A stretch of DNA of 64,000 nt, taken from contig NZ_FOSS01000001.1 of NCBI RefSeq assembly GCF_900114355.1, positions 62,001 through 126,000 of the forward strand, in the 5' to 3' direction. Source of the stretch: Lysobacter sp. cf310. Lineage in GTDB: Bacteria; Pseudomonadota; Gammaproteobacteria; Xanthomonadales; Xanthomonadaceae. Position 1 is the stretch's first letter. Each line of letters begins with the position of its first letter. The position numbers and the translations under genes are program-made. The notes beneath the pieces are model-generated. The model was not told where the DNA came from. It saw nothing but the letters and a program-made list of their open reading frames with translations, and did no database searches. Positions 54,173 through 64,000 of this stretch are shown one piece after another.

Positions 54173-55339
54173 ATGCAGCACATCGCCGTCCTCGGCGCGA
54201 CCGGTTCCATCGGCACTTCGGCCCTGGACGTGATCGCGCGCCATCCCGAGCGCCTGCGCGCGAGCGTGCTCGCGGCCGGCGGCCGGGTCGAACAATTGCT
54301 GGCGCTGTGCGAGCGCCACCGCCCCGCGCACGCGGTGATCGCCGATGCGGCCTGCTATCCGGCGCTGCGCGACGGTCTGCGCGCGCGCGGCCTGGACACC
54401 CAGGCGCACTGCGGCGACGAAGCCCTGGTCGCGCTGGTCTCCGGCGACGCCTGCGACACCGTGGTCGCGGCCATCGTCGGCGCGGCCGGCCTGGATTCCA
54501 CGCTCGCCGCGGCGCGCGCCGGCAAGCGCCTGCTGCTGGCCAACAAGGAATCGCTGGTGCTGGCCGGCGAGCTGCTGATGCGCGCCGCGCACGAGGCCGG
54601 CACCACCATCGTGCCGATCGACAGCGAGCACAACGCGATCTTCCAATGCCTGCCCGACGCGCACGCGCACGCCGGGCTCGCGCGCATCCTGCTCACCGCC
54701 TCGGGCGGCCCGTTCCGCGGCCGCGATCGCGCGTCCCTGGCCGAGGTCACGCCGGAACAGGCGGTCGCGCATCCGAAGTGGTCGATGGGCCCGAAGATCT
54801 CGGTCGACTCGGCCACGCTGATGAACAAGGGCCTGGAAGTGATCGAGGCCCACCACCTGTTCGGCGTGTCCGGCGAGCGCATCCAGGTGCTGGTGCATCC
54901 GCAGAGCCTGGTCCATTCGCTGGTCGAATTCGTCGACGGCTCGACCCTGGCCCAGCTCGGCCTGCCCGACATGCGCACCGCGCTGGCGGTGGGCTTCGGC
55001 TGGCCGGAGCGGATCGCCTCGGGCGTGGCCGGACTGGACCTGCTGGCGCAGGGGCGGCTGGATTTCGAAGCGCCGGACCTGGACGCCTTCCCCTGCCTGG
55101 GCCTGGCCTTCGCGGCCCTGAGCGCGGGCGGCACCGCCCCGGCGGTGTTGAACGCCGCCAACGAAGTGGCGGTTTCAGCGTTTCTTCAGCGGCGTATCGG
55201 TTTCCTAGCGATACCGGCGCTGGTCGAGGATACCCTCGCCGCGCTCCCCTCCACCCCGGCGACCTCGCTGGCGGTCCTGCGCGATGCCGATGCGCAGGCG
55301 CGCCGGTACGCCGCGCAAGCCATCGATGACAAGGCGTAG
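54173..55339 (+). CDS. dxr: 1-deoxy-D-xylulose 5-phosphate reductoisomerase
   Basis: NADPH-dependent first committed enzyme of the MEP isoprenoid pathway, 388 residues. The nucleotide-binding loop is [51 protein letters not shown] (metal-binding Asp/Glu) and [10 protein letters not shown], then [28 protein letters not shown], are conserved active-site segments. The ATG at 54173 comes two bases after the cdsA stop. Its product feeds UppS, the gene two positions upstream. Confidence 0.96.
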   Translation: MQHIAVLGATGSIGTSALDVIARHPERLRASVLAAGGRVEQLLALCERHRPAHAVIADAACYPALRDGLRARGLDTQAHCGDEALVALVSGDACDTVVAAIVGAAGLDSTLAAARAGKRLLLANKESLVLAGELLMRAAHEAGTTIVPIDSEHNAIFQCLPDAHAHAGLARILLTASGGPFRGRDRASLAEVTPEQAVAHPKWSMGPKISVDSATLMNKGLEVIEAHHLFGVSGERIQVLVHPQSLVHSLVEFVDGSTLAQLGLPDMRTALAVGFGWPERIASGVAGLDLLAQGRLDFEAPDLDAFPCLGLAFAALSAGGTAPAVLNAANEVAVSAFLQRRIGFLAIPALVEDTLAALPSTPATSLAVLRDADAQARRYAAQAIDDKA

Positions 55340-55371
55340 CGCATGGGCCTGACCCCAAGAGTGGAACTCCC

Positions 55372-56733
55372 ATGAGCGAATTCATCGGCTCGGTCTGGTG
55401 GCTGCTGGTCAGCCTGGGCGTGCTCGTGACCTTCCACGAGTTCGGCCATTACTGGGTCGCGCGCCGCAGCGGGGTCAAGGTGCTGCGCTTCTCGGTCGGC
55501 TTCGGCAAGCCGCTGTGGATGCGCCGCAACCGCGACGGCACCGAGTTCGCGATCGCCGCGATTCCGTTGGGCGGCTACGTCAAGATGCTCGACGAGCGCG
55601 AGGGCGACGTCGATCCGGCCGAGGTCGCGCAGGCCTTCAATCGGCAGAGCGTGTTCAAGCGCATCGCGATCGTGGCCGCCGGCCCGATCGCCAACCTGAT
55701 CCTGTGCGTGGCGCTGTTCTGGCTGATGTTCGTGATCGGCCGCCCCGACTTCGCGCCCGCGGTCGGCAAGGTCGAGGGCCTGGCCGCGCAGTCGGGCCTG
55801 AGCCGCGGCGACATCATCGTCGCGGTCGGCGACCGCGCCACCCCCACCACCAGCGAAGCCGCCCTGGCCCTGCTGTCGGCGGCGCTGGACCGCAGCGACG
55901 TGCCGGTGCAGGTGCGCGGCGAGGACGGCCGCGAGGCCACCCGCACCCTGCGCCTGTCCAAGCTGCCGGCCGATATCGACGAACGCCAGTTGCTCAACCA
56001 CACCGGCCTGATCTGGCGCCATCAGCTGACGCCGGCGGTGATCGGCCGCGTGCTGCCCGATCGTCCGGCCTGGGGCGTGCTCGCCGAAGGCGACCGCGTG
56101 ACCGCGATCGACGGCGAACCGGTCGCCTCCTGGGGCGACATCGGCGGCCTGGTCGACGCGCTGGGCAAGCGCGGCGGCGAGGCCATGATCGAAGTGCAGC
56201 GCGGCGGCGACCGCCTGGCGTTCCCGCTGACCCCGCTGCAGACCAAGAATCCCGAAACCGGCAAGCAGCAATGGCTGCTGGGCCTGGAAGTGGCCAAGGG
56301 CGAGCCGCAACCCGATGCGGTGCTGCGCTACGGCCCGATCGACGCCATCCCCGCCGCGTTCCGCGAAATGGGCCGTCAGACCCAGGACATGGTGGCGATG
56401 ATCGGACGTGCGTTCAGCGGCCGTCTATCGGTGCAGAACACCGTCGCCGGCCCGATCACCATCGCCCGAGCCGCCAACGACCATGCCCAGCACGGTCCGG
56501 CGTGGTACCTGCAGATGCTGGCCCTGCTGTCGCTGAGCCTGGGAATCCTGAACCTGCTCCCGATCCCGATCTTGGACGGCGGTCACCTGCTGTATTACCT
56601 TATCGAGCTGGTCAAGGGCAGCCCGGTCAGCGAGCGCGTTATGGCCGCCGGCCAGTATGTCGGCCTGGCGTTGATCGTCAGCCTGATGGGTTTGGCGTTC
56701 TACAACGACATCGTGAACAACCTGGTGCGCTGA
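55372..56733 (+). CDS. rseP: Site-2 intramembrane zinc protease RseP
   Basis: Cleaves the anti-sigma factor RseA (and signal peptides) within the membrane to activate the sigma-E envelope-stress response, 453 residues. The zinc motif HEFGH is at residues 22-26 in the first membrane helix. The second active-site motif is ILNLLPIPILDGGHLLYYLI in the third helix. Two PDZ-like domains lie between (VEGLAAQSGLSRGDIIVAVG and VLAEGDRVTAIDGEPVASWG). The stop overlaps an ATG at 56733 in the bamA frame (TGATG). Confidence 0.96.
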   Translation: MSEFIGSVWWLLVSLGVLVTFHEFGHYWVARRSGVKVLRFSVGFGKPLWMRRNRDGTEFAIAAIPLGGYVKMLDEREGDVDPAEVAQAFNRQSVFKRIAIVAAGPIANLILCVALFWLMFVIGRPDFAPAVGKVEGLAAQSGLSRGDIIVAVGDRATPTTSEAALALLSAALDRSDVPVQVRGEDGREATRTLRLSKLPADIDERQLLNHTGLIWRHQLTPAVIGRVLPDRPAWGVLAEGDRVTAIDGEPVASWGDIGGLVDALGKRGGEAMIEVQRGGDRLAFPLTPLQTKNPETGKQQWLLGLEVAKGEPQPDAVLRYGPIDAIPAAFREMGRQTQDMVAMIGRAFSGRLSVQNTVAGPITIARAANDHAQHGPAWYLQMLALLSLSLGILNLLPIPILDGGHLLYYLIELVKGSPVSERVMAAGQYVGLALIVSLMGLAFYNDIVNNLVR

Positions 56734-56825
56734 TGCCGGCCCTGCCTATCGACCCGATGCCTCGATCGCTCGAAGCCTCGAACCGGCGCCCCGTTACGGG
56801 CGTCAACGAACCCCAACCGGACGTA

Positions 56826-59294
56826 ATGATGACGCGAACCCCTCCTCGCCGCATGCTCGCCCTCGCCCTCGCCTCGGCGCTGACCTCGGCCGCGGCAGCT
56901 CCAGCGTTGGCGCAGTCGGCCGACCCGTTCGCGCTACCCGGCGCGCCGGCCCCGGCGCCGGGTTCGTTCACCGTCAGCGACATCCGCGTCGACGGCCTGC
57001 AGCGCATCTCCGCCGGTACGGTGTTCACCTACCTGCCGATCGAGCGCGGCGACACCATGGACGGCGCCAAGGCCGGCGACGCGATCCGCGCGCTGTACAA
57101 GACCGGCTTCTTCGAGGACGTGCAGATCGGCCGTCAGGGCACCATCGTCGTGGTCACCGTGACCGAGCGTCCGGCGATCAACAAGCTGACCCTGACCGGC
57201 AACAAGGACATCAAGAGCGAAGACCTGCTGCGCGGCCTGAAGGAAGCCGGCCTGGCCGAAGGCGACACCTTCGACCGCCTGGCCCTGGACAAGGTCACCC
57301 AGGAGCTCACCAAGCAGTACAACAACCGCGGCAAGTACAACGTCGAGATCACCCCGACGGTGGCGCGCCTGGACCGCAACCGCGTCGACCTGACCATCAC
57401 GGTCAAGGAAGGCAAGGCCGCCAAGATCCGCCACATCAATCTGGTCGGCAACGAGAAGTTCGCCCAGGAAGACATCGTCGGCGGTTGGGAGTCGCGCGAG
57501 CACAACTGGCTCAGCTGGTACCGCCGCGACGACCAGTACTCGCGCGAGAAGCTCTCGGGCGACCTCGAGAAGCTCAACAACTATTACCTCGATCGCGGCT
57601 ACGTCGACTTCAACATCGAGTCGACCCAGGTCGCGATCAGCCCCGACCGCCAGGACATGTTCATCACCGCCGGCGTCAACGAGGGCGAGCAGTACAAGGT
57701 CACCAAGGTCGAGGTCACCGGCGACACCGTGCTGCCGAAGGACCAGATCGAGCGCCTGGTGATCGTCAAGCCCGACCAGATCTTCTCGCGCCGCCTGCTC
57801 GAGATCAGCTCCGACGCGATCGTGGCCACCCTCGGCAACGTCGGTTACGCGTTCGCGCAGGTCAATCCGATTCCGGACGTGGACCGCGAAGGCAAGACCG
57901 TGGCCATCAACATGCAGGTCGTGCCGGGCCCGCGCGTCAACGTGCGCCGCGTGGTGTTCAAGGGCAACACCCGCACCGCCGACGAAGTGATGCGCCGCGA
58001 AATGCGCCAGTTCGAAGGCAGCTGGTACTCGCAGGCCGCGATCGACCGTTCCAAGATCCGTCTGCAGGGCCTGGGCTACTTCGAGACCGTCGACGTCGAG
58101 ACCCAGCCGGTGCAGGGCAGCAACGATCAGGTCGACGTGGTCTACAACGTCAAGGAAACCACCTCGGGCAGCTTCGTGTTCGGCCTGGGCTTCTCCCAGC
58201 TGACCGGCCTGACCACGCAGATCCAGCTGTCGCAGGCCAACTTCCTGGGCAGCGGCAACCGCGTGTCCGTGCAGGCCAGCCGCAACGACTACCTGCAGCG
58301 TTACGACTTCTCGTACACCAACCCCTACTTCACCGACGACGGCATGTCGCTGGGCTACAACCTGTGGTGGCGCGAGTTCGACAACTCCGACTACAACACC
58401 GCCCAGTACTCCACCACCAGCGGCGCGGCGCAGGTCGTGCTGGGCCTGCCGATCACCGAGACCGACACCGTCTCGGCAATGTTCGGCATCGACAGCAACG
58501 AGATCCTGACCACGCGCGGCGGCACCGCCTTCAGCCTGGTCGACTACATCGATGCGCTGGGCACGCGCACCTTCCACGCCTGGCGCGCGGAGTTCGGCTG
58601 GTCGCGCAACTCGCTGGACAATCTGCTGACCCCGACCCGCGGCCTGCAGCAGCGCGTCTGGCTGGAAATGACCCTGCCCGGCTCGACCGTCGAGTACTAC
58701 AAGCTCAACTACAACATCTCCAAGTTCTGGCCGATCTCGCGCCACTTCGTGCTCAACACCCGCGCCGAACTCGGCTACGGCGACAGCTACGGCGACGCGG
58801 TCACGCGGGTGATCCCGGATCCGGACGGCGCCGGTCCGCTGACCGGCCGCACGGTCACCGCCGACGGCCTGCCGTTCTTCGAGAACTTCTACGCCGGCGG
58901 CGTGCGCTCGGTGCGCGGCTTCACCGACAACACCCTGGGCCCGCGCGAAGGCGCGACGCCGGGCAGCACCTTCACCCAGCCCATCGGCGGCTCGTTCAAG
59001 ACCGTCGGCTCGCTGGAAATGTACTTCCCGACCCTGCTGGACACGCCGCAGGCGCGCGTCTCGGCCTTCATCGACGTCGGCAACGTCTACAAGAACTACG
59101 ACGAATTCGACGCCGGCGACCTGCGCGCGTCCACCGGCATCTCGCTGATGTGGCGTTCGCCGATGGGCCCGATCTCGATCAGCTACGCCTTCCCGCTGCG
59201 CAAGGAGGACGCTGTGTTCAACGCCTCCGGACAGAAGATCAAGGAAGGCGACGAGCTCGAGCGCCTGCAGTTCACCTTCGGCGGCACGTTCTGA
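56826..59294 (+). CDS. bamA: Outer-membrane protein assembly factor BamA
   Basis: Central pore of the Bam complex that inserts outer-membrane beta-barrel proteins, 822 residues. The start at 56826 (or 56829, MM) is chosen because a signal peptide follows directly (LALALASALTSAAAAPALAQ). An in-frame ATG at 56733 overlapping rseP would add 31 residues ahead of the signal. Five POTRA domains occupy residues about 35-430, starting FTVSDIRVDGLQRISAGTVF. The barrel has the conserved VRGF motif (GVRSVRGFTDNTLGPREGA) and ends LQFTFGGTF with the C-terminal Phe. A skp gene, frequent downstream in enterics, is absent. Confidence 0.96.
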   Translation: MMTRTPPRRMLALALASALTSAAAAPALAQSADPFALPGAPAPAPGSFTVSDIRVDGLQRISAGTVFTYLPIERGDTMDGAKAGDAIRALYKTGFFEDVQIGRQGTIVVVTVTERPAINKLTLTGNKDIKSEDLLRGLKEAGLAEGDTFDRLALDKVTQELTKQYNNRGKYNVEITPTVARLDRNRVDLTITVKEGKAAKIRHINLVGNEKFAQEDIVGGWESREHNWLSWYRRDDQYSREKLSGDLEKLNNYYLDRGYVDFNIESTQVAISPDRQDMFITAGVNEGEQYKVTKVEVTGDTVLPKDQIERLVIVKPDQIFSRRLLEISSDAIVATLGNVGYAFAQVNPIPDVDREGKTVAINMQVVPGPRVNVRRVVFKGNTRTADEVMRREMRQFEGSWYSQAAIDRSKIRLQGLGYFETVDVETQPVQGSNDQVDVVYNVKETTSGSFVFGLGFSQLTGLTTQIQLSQANFLGSGNRVSVQASRNDYLQRYDFSYTNPYFTDDGMSLGYNLWWREFDNSDYNTAQYSTTSGAAQVVLGLPITETDTVSAMFGIDSNEILTTRGGTAFSLVDYIDALGTRTFHAWRAEFGWSRNSLDNLLTPTRGLQQRVWLEMTLPGSTVEYYKLNYNISKFWPISRHFVLNTRAELGYGDSYGDAVTRVIPDPDGAGPLTGRTVTADGLPFFENFYAGGVRSVRGFTDNTLGPREGATPGSTFTQPIGGSFKTVGSLEMYFPTLLDTPQARVSAFIDVGNVYKNYDEFDAGDLRASTGISLMWRSPMGPISISYAFPLRKEDAVFNASGQKIKEGDELERLQFTFGGTF

Positions 59295-59319
59295 CGGCGG
59301 CGGTCGCGCCCGGCGCCCC

Positions 59320-60357
59320 GTGTTGACGCCCGATTACACCGCCCGCGAACTGGCCGAGCGTTTCGCGCTCGGCCTGCGCGGCGACGGCGAGGCGCGCGTG
59401 CGCGGCGTCGGCACGCTGGCGCGCGCGCGCGCCGACCAGCTCGCGTTCCTGGCCAATCCCAAGTACCGCGGCCAGCTCGCCGACAGCGACGCCGGCGTGG
59501 TGGTGATGCGCGAGGACGACGCGCAGGGCTACGCCGGCACCGCCCTGATCGCGCGCGATCCCTACGTCGCCTTCGCCCACCTGGCCGCGCTGTTCGAGCC
59601 GCGCCCGCTGCGCGAGGCCGGCATTCACCCTTCCGCCGCGATCGACCCCAGCGCCCAGATCGCCGACGACGCCCACATCGGCGCCTTCGTCAGCATCGGC
59701 GCGCGCAGCCGCATCGAATCCGGCGCCAGCCTCGGTCCCGGTTGCGTGATCGGCGACGACTGCGTGGTCGGCGCCGGCAGCGAACTGGTCGCGCGGGTCA
59801 CCCTGGTCACCCGCGTGCGCCTGGGCCGGCGCGTCCTGGTGCACCCCGGCGCGGTGCTCGGCGCCGACGGCTTCGGCCTGGCCTTCGAGCGCCTGCCCGA
59901 CAGCGAGCCGCACTGGATCAAGGTGCCGCAGCTGGGCGGCGTGTCGGTCGGCGACGATTGCGAAATCGGCGCCAACACCACCATCGATCGCGGCGCGATC
60001 GAGGACACCGTGCTCGAAGACGACGTCCGCCTCGACAACCAGATCCAGATCGGCCACAACGTCCATATCGGCGCCCACAGCGCCATGGCCGGCTGCTCGG
60101 CCGTGGCCGGCAGCGCCCGCATCGGCCGCTACTGCATGATCGGCGGCGCCGCCGGCGTGCTGGGCCACCTGGAGATCTGCGACCGGGTCACGGTCACCGC
60201 CATGAGCCTGGTGACCAGCTCGATTCGCGAGCCCGGCGAGTATTCCTCGGGCACCCCGTTGATGGACAATCGCAGCTGGCGTAAGAACGCCGCCCGCTTC
60301 AAGCAGCTCGACGCGCTCGCACGGCGGGTGGCGGCTGCCGACAAGGAACCGAAATGA
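59320..60357 (+). CDS. lpxD: UDP-3-O-(3-hydroxyacyl)glucosamine N-acyltransferase
   Basis: Third acyl-transfer step of lipid A synthesis, 345 residues. It begins with GTG at 59320, 26 bases after bamA. The N-terminal uridine-binding domain ([40 protein letters not shown]) precedes a left-handed beta helix of hexapeptide repeats ([26 protein letters not shown]-like [19 protein letters not shown]). The active-site His lies in [20 protein letters not shown]. The stop overlaps fabZ (ATGA). Confidence 0.96.
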   Translation: MLTPDYTARELAERFALGLRGDGEARVRGVGTLARARADQLAFLANPKYRGQLADSDAGVVVMREDDAQGYAGTALIARDPYVAFAHLAALFEPRPLREAGIHPSAAIDPSAQIADDAHIGAFVSIGARSRIESGASLGPGCVIGDDCVVGAGSELVARVTLVTRVRLGRRVLVHPGAVLGADGFGLAFERLPDSEPHWIKVPQLGGVSVGDDCEIGANTTIDRGAIEDTVLEDDVRLDNQIQIGHNVHIGAHSAMAGCSAVAGSARIGRYCMIGGAAGVLGHLEICDRVTVTAMSLVTSSIREPGEYSSGTPLMDNRSWRKNAARFKQLDALARRVAAADKEPK

Positions 60358-60809
60358 GCCAACCCGTGCAACTCCCGATCGACGTGCCCGCGATCCAGCA
60401 CCTGCTGCCGCACCGCTACCCCTTCCTGCTGGTCGACCGCGTGGTCGAGTTCGAGCCGCACAAGCGCGTGCTGGCCTACAAGAACGTGACCGCGAACGAA
60501 CCCTTCTTCAACGGCCACTTCCCCGGTCACCCGGTGATGCCGGGCGTGCTGGTGGTCGAGGCCCTGGCCCAGGCCGGCGGCATCCTGACCCAGCTGTCGA
60601 CCCAGTCCAGCGCCGACGGGCGCCTGTTCTACCTGGTCAAGATCGACGGCGCCAAGTTCGTCAAGATGGTCGTCCCCGGCGACCGCCTGGAACTGGACGT
60701 GACCGTCAAGCGCGTGATCCGCAACGTCGCCATCTACACCGGCATCGCCCGCGTCGACGGCGAGCAGGTCGCCTGCGCCGAAATCGTCTGCGCCGAGTCC
60801 AAGGCCTGA
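60354..60809 (+). CDS. fabZ: 3-hydroxyacyl-[acyl-carrier-protein] dehydratase FabZ
   Basis: Hot-dog-fold dehydratase of fatty-acid elongation, 151 residues. The catalytic pair is His55 in [14 protein letters not shown] and Glu69 in [32 protein letters not shown] is the conserved N-terminal block. It competes with lipid A synthesis for 3-hydroxyacyl-ACP, which explains its fixed place between lpxD and lpxA. It overlaps lpxD by four bases. Confidence 0.97.
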   Translation: MSQPVQLPIDVPAIQHLLPHRYPFLLVDRVVEFEPHKRVLAYKNVTANEPFFNGHFPGHPVMPGVLVVEALAQAGGILTQLSTQSSADGRLFYLVKIDGAKFVKMVVPGDRLELDVTVKRVIRNVAIYTGIARVDGEQVACAEIVCAESKA

Positions 60810-60817
60810 GCGTACGC

Positions 60818-61600
60818 ATGAGCGATCTGATCCACTCCAGCGCGGTGATCGAGCCGGGCGCCAAGCTCGGCGCCGGCGTGCGCGTGGGCGCCTTCAGCTA
60901 CATCGGCGACGAGGTCGAGATCGGCGACGGCACCGAAATTGGGCCGCATTGCGTGATCCGCGGCCCGACCCGGATCGGCCGCGACAACCGCTTCATCGGC
61001 CAGTGCGCGATCGGCGGCGAACCGCAGGACAAGAAGTTCGCCGGCGAGCGCACCGAACTGGTGATCGGCGACCGCAACACCTTCCGCGAGTTCGTCACCG
61101 TCAACCGCGGCACCGGCAACGGCGGCGGCACCACCCGCATCGGCGACGACAACTGGCTGCTGGCCTACGTCCACGTCGCCCACGACTGCGCGGTCGGCAA
61201 CCAGTGCGTGTTCTCCAACAACGCGACCCTGGCCGGCCACGTCGAGGTCGGCGATCACGTGATCCTGAGCGGCTTCGCCGGCATCCATCAGTTCTGCCGC
61301 ATCGGCGCGCATGCCTTCATAGGCATGGGCGCCTTCGTCAACGGCGACGTGCCGCCGTTCGTGATGGTGGCGCAGGACGGCTACGGCCGCCCGCGCGGCA
61401 TCAACAGCGAAGGCCTCAAGCGCCGCGGTTTCGACGCCGAACGCATCGCCGCGATCAAGCGCGCCTACCGCGCCCTGTACATGTCCGGCACCTCGCTGGA
61501 AGAAGCGCGCGGCAAGCTGATCGCCCTGGCCGGCGACAGCGACGACGTGCGCGCGCTGCTGGCCTTCATCGACGCCGGCGAGCGCCCGCTGCTGCGCTGA
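60818..61600 (+). CDS. lpxA: UDP-N-acetylglucosamine O-acyltransferase
   Basis: First step of lipid A synthesis, 260 residues (E. coli 262). A left-handed beta helix with hexapeptide repeats runs from [20 protein letters not shown] to [40 protein letters not shown] and [20 protein letters not shown] are family marks; the catalytic His lies in [14 protein letters not shown]. The helical C-terminus ([20 protein letters not shown]) completes it. It starts eight bases after fabZ. Confidence 0.97.
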   Translation: MSDLIHSSAVIEPGAKLGAGVRVGAFSYIGDEVEIGDGTEIGPHCVIRGPTRIGRDNRFIGQCAIGGEPQDKKFAGERTELVIGDRNTFREFVTVNRGTGNGGGTTRIGDDNWLLAYVHVAHDCAVGNQCVFSNNATLAGHVEVGDHVILSGFAGIHQFCRIGAHAFIGMGAFVNGDVPPFVMVAQDGYGRPRGINSEGLKRRGFDAERIAAIKRAYRALYMSGTSLEEARGKLIALAGDSDDVRALLAFIDAGERPLLR

Positions 61601-62117
61601 GGCTGTCGCGGCGCTCGCACGGCGGCCGCGGCCGCTCTGGATGTCACAACGGTCGGCCACGCGCTGGCCTGGATCGCTTGCGACGTCGCACCGATAGCGG
61701 CTCCAAGCTGCCGCCGCTCTACTCGATTCGTCATGCCCGCCAAAGCGGGCTCGGCTCCACGTCGGCGTAGCCGCCCATCCCGTGACGCGGCCCTACCGGC
61801 ACGTCATGCGGCCGAACGAAGGCGCAGGCCATGCAAGCCCAACCTCCGTCCGCGACCGACGCGCCCGCACACGCCCGTCACCCAACGCCCTTTCCGGCCG
61901 CTAGCCACCGCATCGCCCGCGCCCATCGCCCCGTGAGCCGCCACCGCCTCGAACCGGACCGCCATCACGCGCTTTGGCAGGATGTGACCCAAGAGGACGA
62001 CGATGGCCGCGCGGCAGGGCACAATGCCGGCAGCTCAGCCCCCGAGCCGACGCCCGCAGCGCGCGACCCGTTCGACCGCGCGACCTGCGAGCACGAAACT
62101 GGAGCGCCACTCGCCCG
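61601..62117. other. Unusual gap between lpxA and lpxB
   Basis: 517 bases without a convincing gene, although lpxA and lpxB are usually adjacent. It contains a dispersed palindromic repeat (61729-61786). Short frames on either strand, for example 61804-62022 minus, have no recognisable content and no ribosome-binding site. No clear promoter or terminator was identified. The gap is probably repeat-driven expansion of an intergenic space. Confidence 0.5.
61729..61786. repeat. Dispersed intergenic palindromic repeat, copy 2
   Basis: The element begins CGTCATGCCCGCCAAAGCGG and continues through gctcggctccacgtcggcg to cccatcccgtgac. It matches the copy at 1269-1326 in block order and most positions (CGTCAT.CCCGC..AAGCGGGC TC.GCT.CA.GTCGGCG.AGCCG..CATCC..GTGAC). 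Confidence 0.65.
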
Positions 62118-63341
62118 ATGAACGCCACCGCCCCCGCCGCCGTCATCGACGACATCTTCCCGGCCCCGCCGCCGCCCGCGCTGCGCATCGCCCTGGTCGC
62201 GGGCGAGGCTTCGGGCGACCTGCTGGGCGCCGGACTGATCGCCGAACTCAAGCGCCGTCACCCGGGTGCGCTGTTCGTCGGCATCGGCGGCGAGCAGATG
62301 CAGGCCGCCGGCCTGGACGCCTGGTACGACGCCTCCGAATTGGCGGTGATGGGCCTGGTCGAAGTGCTCAAGCATCTGCCGCGGCTGCTGCGCCTGCGCA
62401 GCGAGCTGCGCAAGCGCGTGCTGGACTGGAAACCCGACGTGTTCATCGGCATCGACGCGCCGGATTTCAATCTGGGCGTGGAGCGCTGGCTCAAGCAGCG
62501 CGGGGTGAAGACCGTGCACTACGTGAGTCCCTCGGTCTGGGCCTGGCGCGAGAAACGCGCGGAAAAGATCGGGCAGTCGGCCGATCGCGTGCTGTGCCTG
62601 TTTCCGATGGAGCCGGCGATCTACGAACGCCACGGCGTCGATGCGCGCTTCGTCGGCCACCCGCTGGCCGATGAGATGCCCCTGCACCCCGATCGCGACG
62701 ACGCCCGCATGTGCCTGGGCCTGGACGACGAGGCGCCGGTGCTGGCGCTGCTGCCGGGTTCGCGGGTCGGCGAGGTCGAACGCCTCAGCGGCGACTTCCT
62801 GGCCGCCGCGGCGCGTCTGCGCGCGGCCGAACCACGCTTGAGCATCGTCGCGCCGATGGCCAACGCGCAGGCGCGTGCCGCATTCGAGCGCGTGCTGGCC
62901 GCGCACCCCGACGCGGCGGTCCTGCGCCCCGCGTTGCACGTCACCGACGGCGGCGCGCGCACGGTGATGACGGCCTGCGACGTGGTCCTGCTGGCCTCCG
63001 GCACCGCCACCCTGGAGGCGATGCTGGCCAAGCGCCCGATGGTGGTCGCCTACAAGATCGCGCCGCTGACCTACACCCTGGTCAAGACCTTCGGCCTGCT
63101 CAAGACCGACACCTATTCGCTGCCCAACGTGCTCGCCGGCGAGCGCGTGGTGCCGGAACTGATGCAGGCCGACTGCACGCCCGAGAAACTGGCCGAGGCC
63201 ACGCTCGCGCTGCTGCGCGACCGCGAGCGCGCGAGCGCGCTGCCGGCGCGTTTCGAACAGATCCACCTCAGCCTGCGTCGCGACGCCTCCGCACGCGCCG
63301 CCGACGCGGTCGCCGATCTGCTGCCGACCGGCCATGGCTAA
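62118..63341 (+). CDS. lpxB: Lipid-A-disaccharide synthase
   Basis: GT19 glycosyltransferase that joins UDP-diacylglucosamine and lipid X, 407 residues. After a proline-rich N-terminus, [20 protein letters not shown] contains the signature [64 protein letters not shown] and [16 protein letters not shown] are conserved. [23 protein letters not shown] supplies the donor-site block. The ATG at 62118 is chosen because the frame upstream has no LpxB sequence. The stop overlaps rnhB by eight bases. Confidence 0.96.
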   Translation: MNATAPAAVIDDIFPAPPPPALRIALVAGEASGDLLGAGLIAELKRRHPGALFVGIGGEQMQAAGLDAWYDASELAVMGLVEVLKHLPRLLRLRSELRKRVLDWKPDVFIGIDAPDFNLGVERWLKQRGVKTVHYVSPSVWAWREKRAEKIGQSADRVLCLFPMEPAIYERHGVDARFVGHPLADEMPLHPDRDDARMCLGLDDEAPVLALLPGSRVGEVERLSGDFLAAAARLRAAEPRLSIVAPMANAQARAAFERVLAAHPDAAVLRPALHVTDGGARTVMTACDVVLLASGTATLEAMLAKRPMVVAYKIAPLTYTLVKTFGLLKTDTYSLPNVLAGERVVPELMQADCTPEKLAEATLALLRDRERASALPARFEQIHLSLRRDASARAADAVADLLPTGHG

Positions 63342-63966
63342 GGCCGGCGGCCAACTCGCGCTCGACCTGAGCCTGGCCCGCGGCGCCCAGCGCATCGCCG
63401 GCGTCGACGAGGCCGGGCGCGGCCCGCTCGCCGGCCCGGTGGTGGTGGCCGCGGTGGTGCTGGGCCCGGGACGCACGCCGGTCAACGGCCTGGACGATTC
63501 CAAGCAGCTCAGCGCCGAGCGCCGCGAAGCGCTGTACGCGCGCATCGTCGAACGCGCGCTGGCCTGGAGCGTGGTCTACGTCGAGGTCGAGGAAATCGAC
63601 CGCATCAACATCTTCCAGGCCACCATGGCCGGCATGCGGCGCGCGGTCGAAGCGGTCGCGCACGCAGCGGAACTGGCGCGCATCGACGGCAACGCCCTGC
63701 CGCGCGGCCTGCCCTGCCCGGCCGAGGCCCTGATCGGCGGCGACGCGCGCGATCGCGCGATCATGGCCGCCTCGATCCTGGCCAAGGTCTCGCGCGACCG
63801 CCACATGCGCGAGCTGCATGCGCAGTGGCCGCAATACGGTTTCGACGAACACAAGGGCTACGGCACGCCCGCGCACCTGGCCGCGCTGGCCACGCACGGC
63901 CCCTGCCCGCAGCACCGCCGCAGCTTCGCGCCGGTGCGCGCGGCGCTGGTGACCGACGTGCCCTGA
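63334..63966 (+). CDS. rnhB: Ribonuclease HII
   Basis: Removes ribonucleotides from DNA and RNA of RNA-DNA hybrids, 210 residues. [20 protein letters not shown] holds the first catalytic Asp and Glu; [20 protein letters not shown] and [23 protein letters not shown] carry further motif residues (a later catalytic Asp is in GGDARD), and [18 protein letters not shown] is the C-terminal signature. It is translationally coupled to lpxB. In related genomes dnaE usually follows; the window ends 34 bases after this gene. Confidence 0.96.
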   Translation: MAKAGGQLALDLSLARGAQRIAGVDEAGRGPLAGPVVVAAVVLGPGRTPVNGLDDSKQLSAERREALYARIVERALAWSVVYVEVEEIDRINIFQATMAGMRRAVEAVAHAAELARIDGNALPRGLPCPAEALIGGDARDRAIMAASILAKVSRDRHMRELHAQWPQYGFDEHKGYGTPAHLAALATHGPCPQHRRSFAPVRAALVTDVP

Positions 63967-64000
63967 GCCCTGCCGAACGCCTGCGCCGGCAGCGACAGCC

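Noticed and set aside
55398-56825. 476-codon N-terminal extension of bamA through rseP
   Set aside because: It is rseP read out of frame; the BamA signal peptide begins at 56826.
61804-62022. Small minus-strand gene in the lpxA-lpxB gap
   Set aside because: No ribosome-binding site, no recognisable content, and amino-acid composition typical of random GC-rich sequence.

Overview
This window is GC-rich chromosomal DNA from a gammaproteobacterium of the Xanthomonadaceae, most likely Lysobacter or a close relative. The basis is the protein set (an XVIPCD-tailed type IV effector, an S8 autotransporter, a FecI/FecR/TonB receptor system, an Hvf copper RiPP cluster), the conserved run uppS-cdsA-dxr-rseP-bamA-lpxD-fabZ-lpxA-lpxB-rnhB, and several families of dispersed intergenic palindromes. 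The genus call is inference; no database was searched.

Layout. 1-5 kb: Pho box and phosphate operon pstS-pstC-pstA-pstB-phoU. 5-8.6 kb: ECF sigma factor and hvfA-hvfB-hvfC-hvfX, predicted to make a copper-binding ribosomal peptide. 8.7-13 kb: RNase T, two unknown genes, a sigma-factor remnant, and the guanidinium exporter sugE behind a guanidine-II riboswitch next to rlmB. 13-20 kb: RNase R, a type IV effector with a probable immunity partner, an SRPBCC protein, a metzincin-like membrane protein, tRNA-Leu(CAG). 20-29.7 kb: parC, thiopurine methyltransferase, a small secreted protein, a Tat-signal threonine-aldolase-like protein, asnB with an asparagine-rich leader peptide and terminator, and a penicillin acylase. 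29.8-36.8 kb: minus-strand run map-glnD-dapD-(two paralogous membrane proteins)-yffB-dapE, joining nitrogen sensing and lysine/diaminopimelate synthesis. 36.9-40 kb: secreted metallo-beta-lactamase-fold protein, rpsB, tsf. 40-49.2 kb: accessory block with an AIM24 protein, a subtilisin autotransporter and fecI-fecR-TonB receptor. 49.5-64 kb: pyrH, two inserted genes, frr, then the envelope-biogenesis run to rnhB.

How the genes work together. The last segment supplies undecaprenyl carrier, phospholipid precursor, isoprenoid, outer-membrane-protein assembly and lipid A functions in one tightly packed unit with many 1-4 base overlaps. The phosphate operon is a closed transport and signalling unit under PhoB. 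The most notable regulatory elements read directly from sequence are a leader peptide with six asparagine codons in seven, followed by a terminator ahead of asnB, and the two ACGR hairpins ahead of sugE. The most notable accessory systems are the hvf cluster, whose precursor has eight EG[K/S]CG modules, and the effector/immunity pair. Several very long reading frames on the strand opposite to real genes are codon-bias shadows and were left out.
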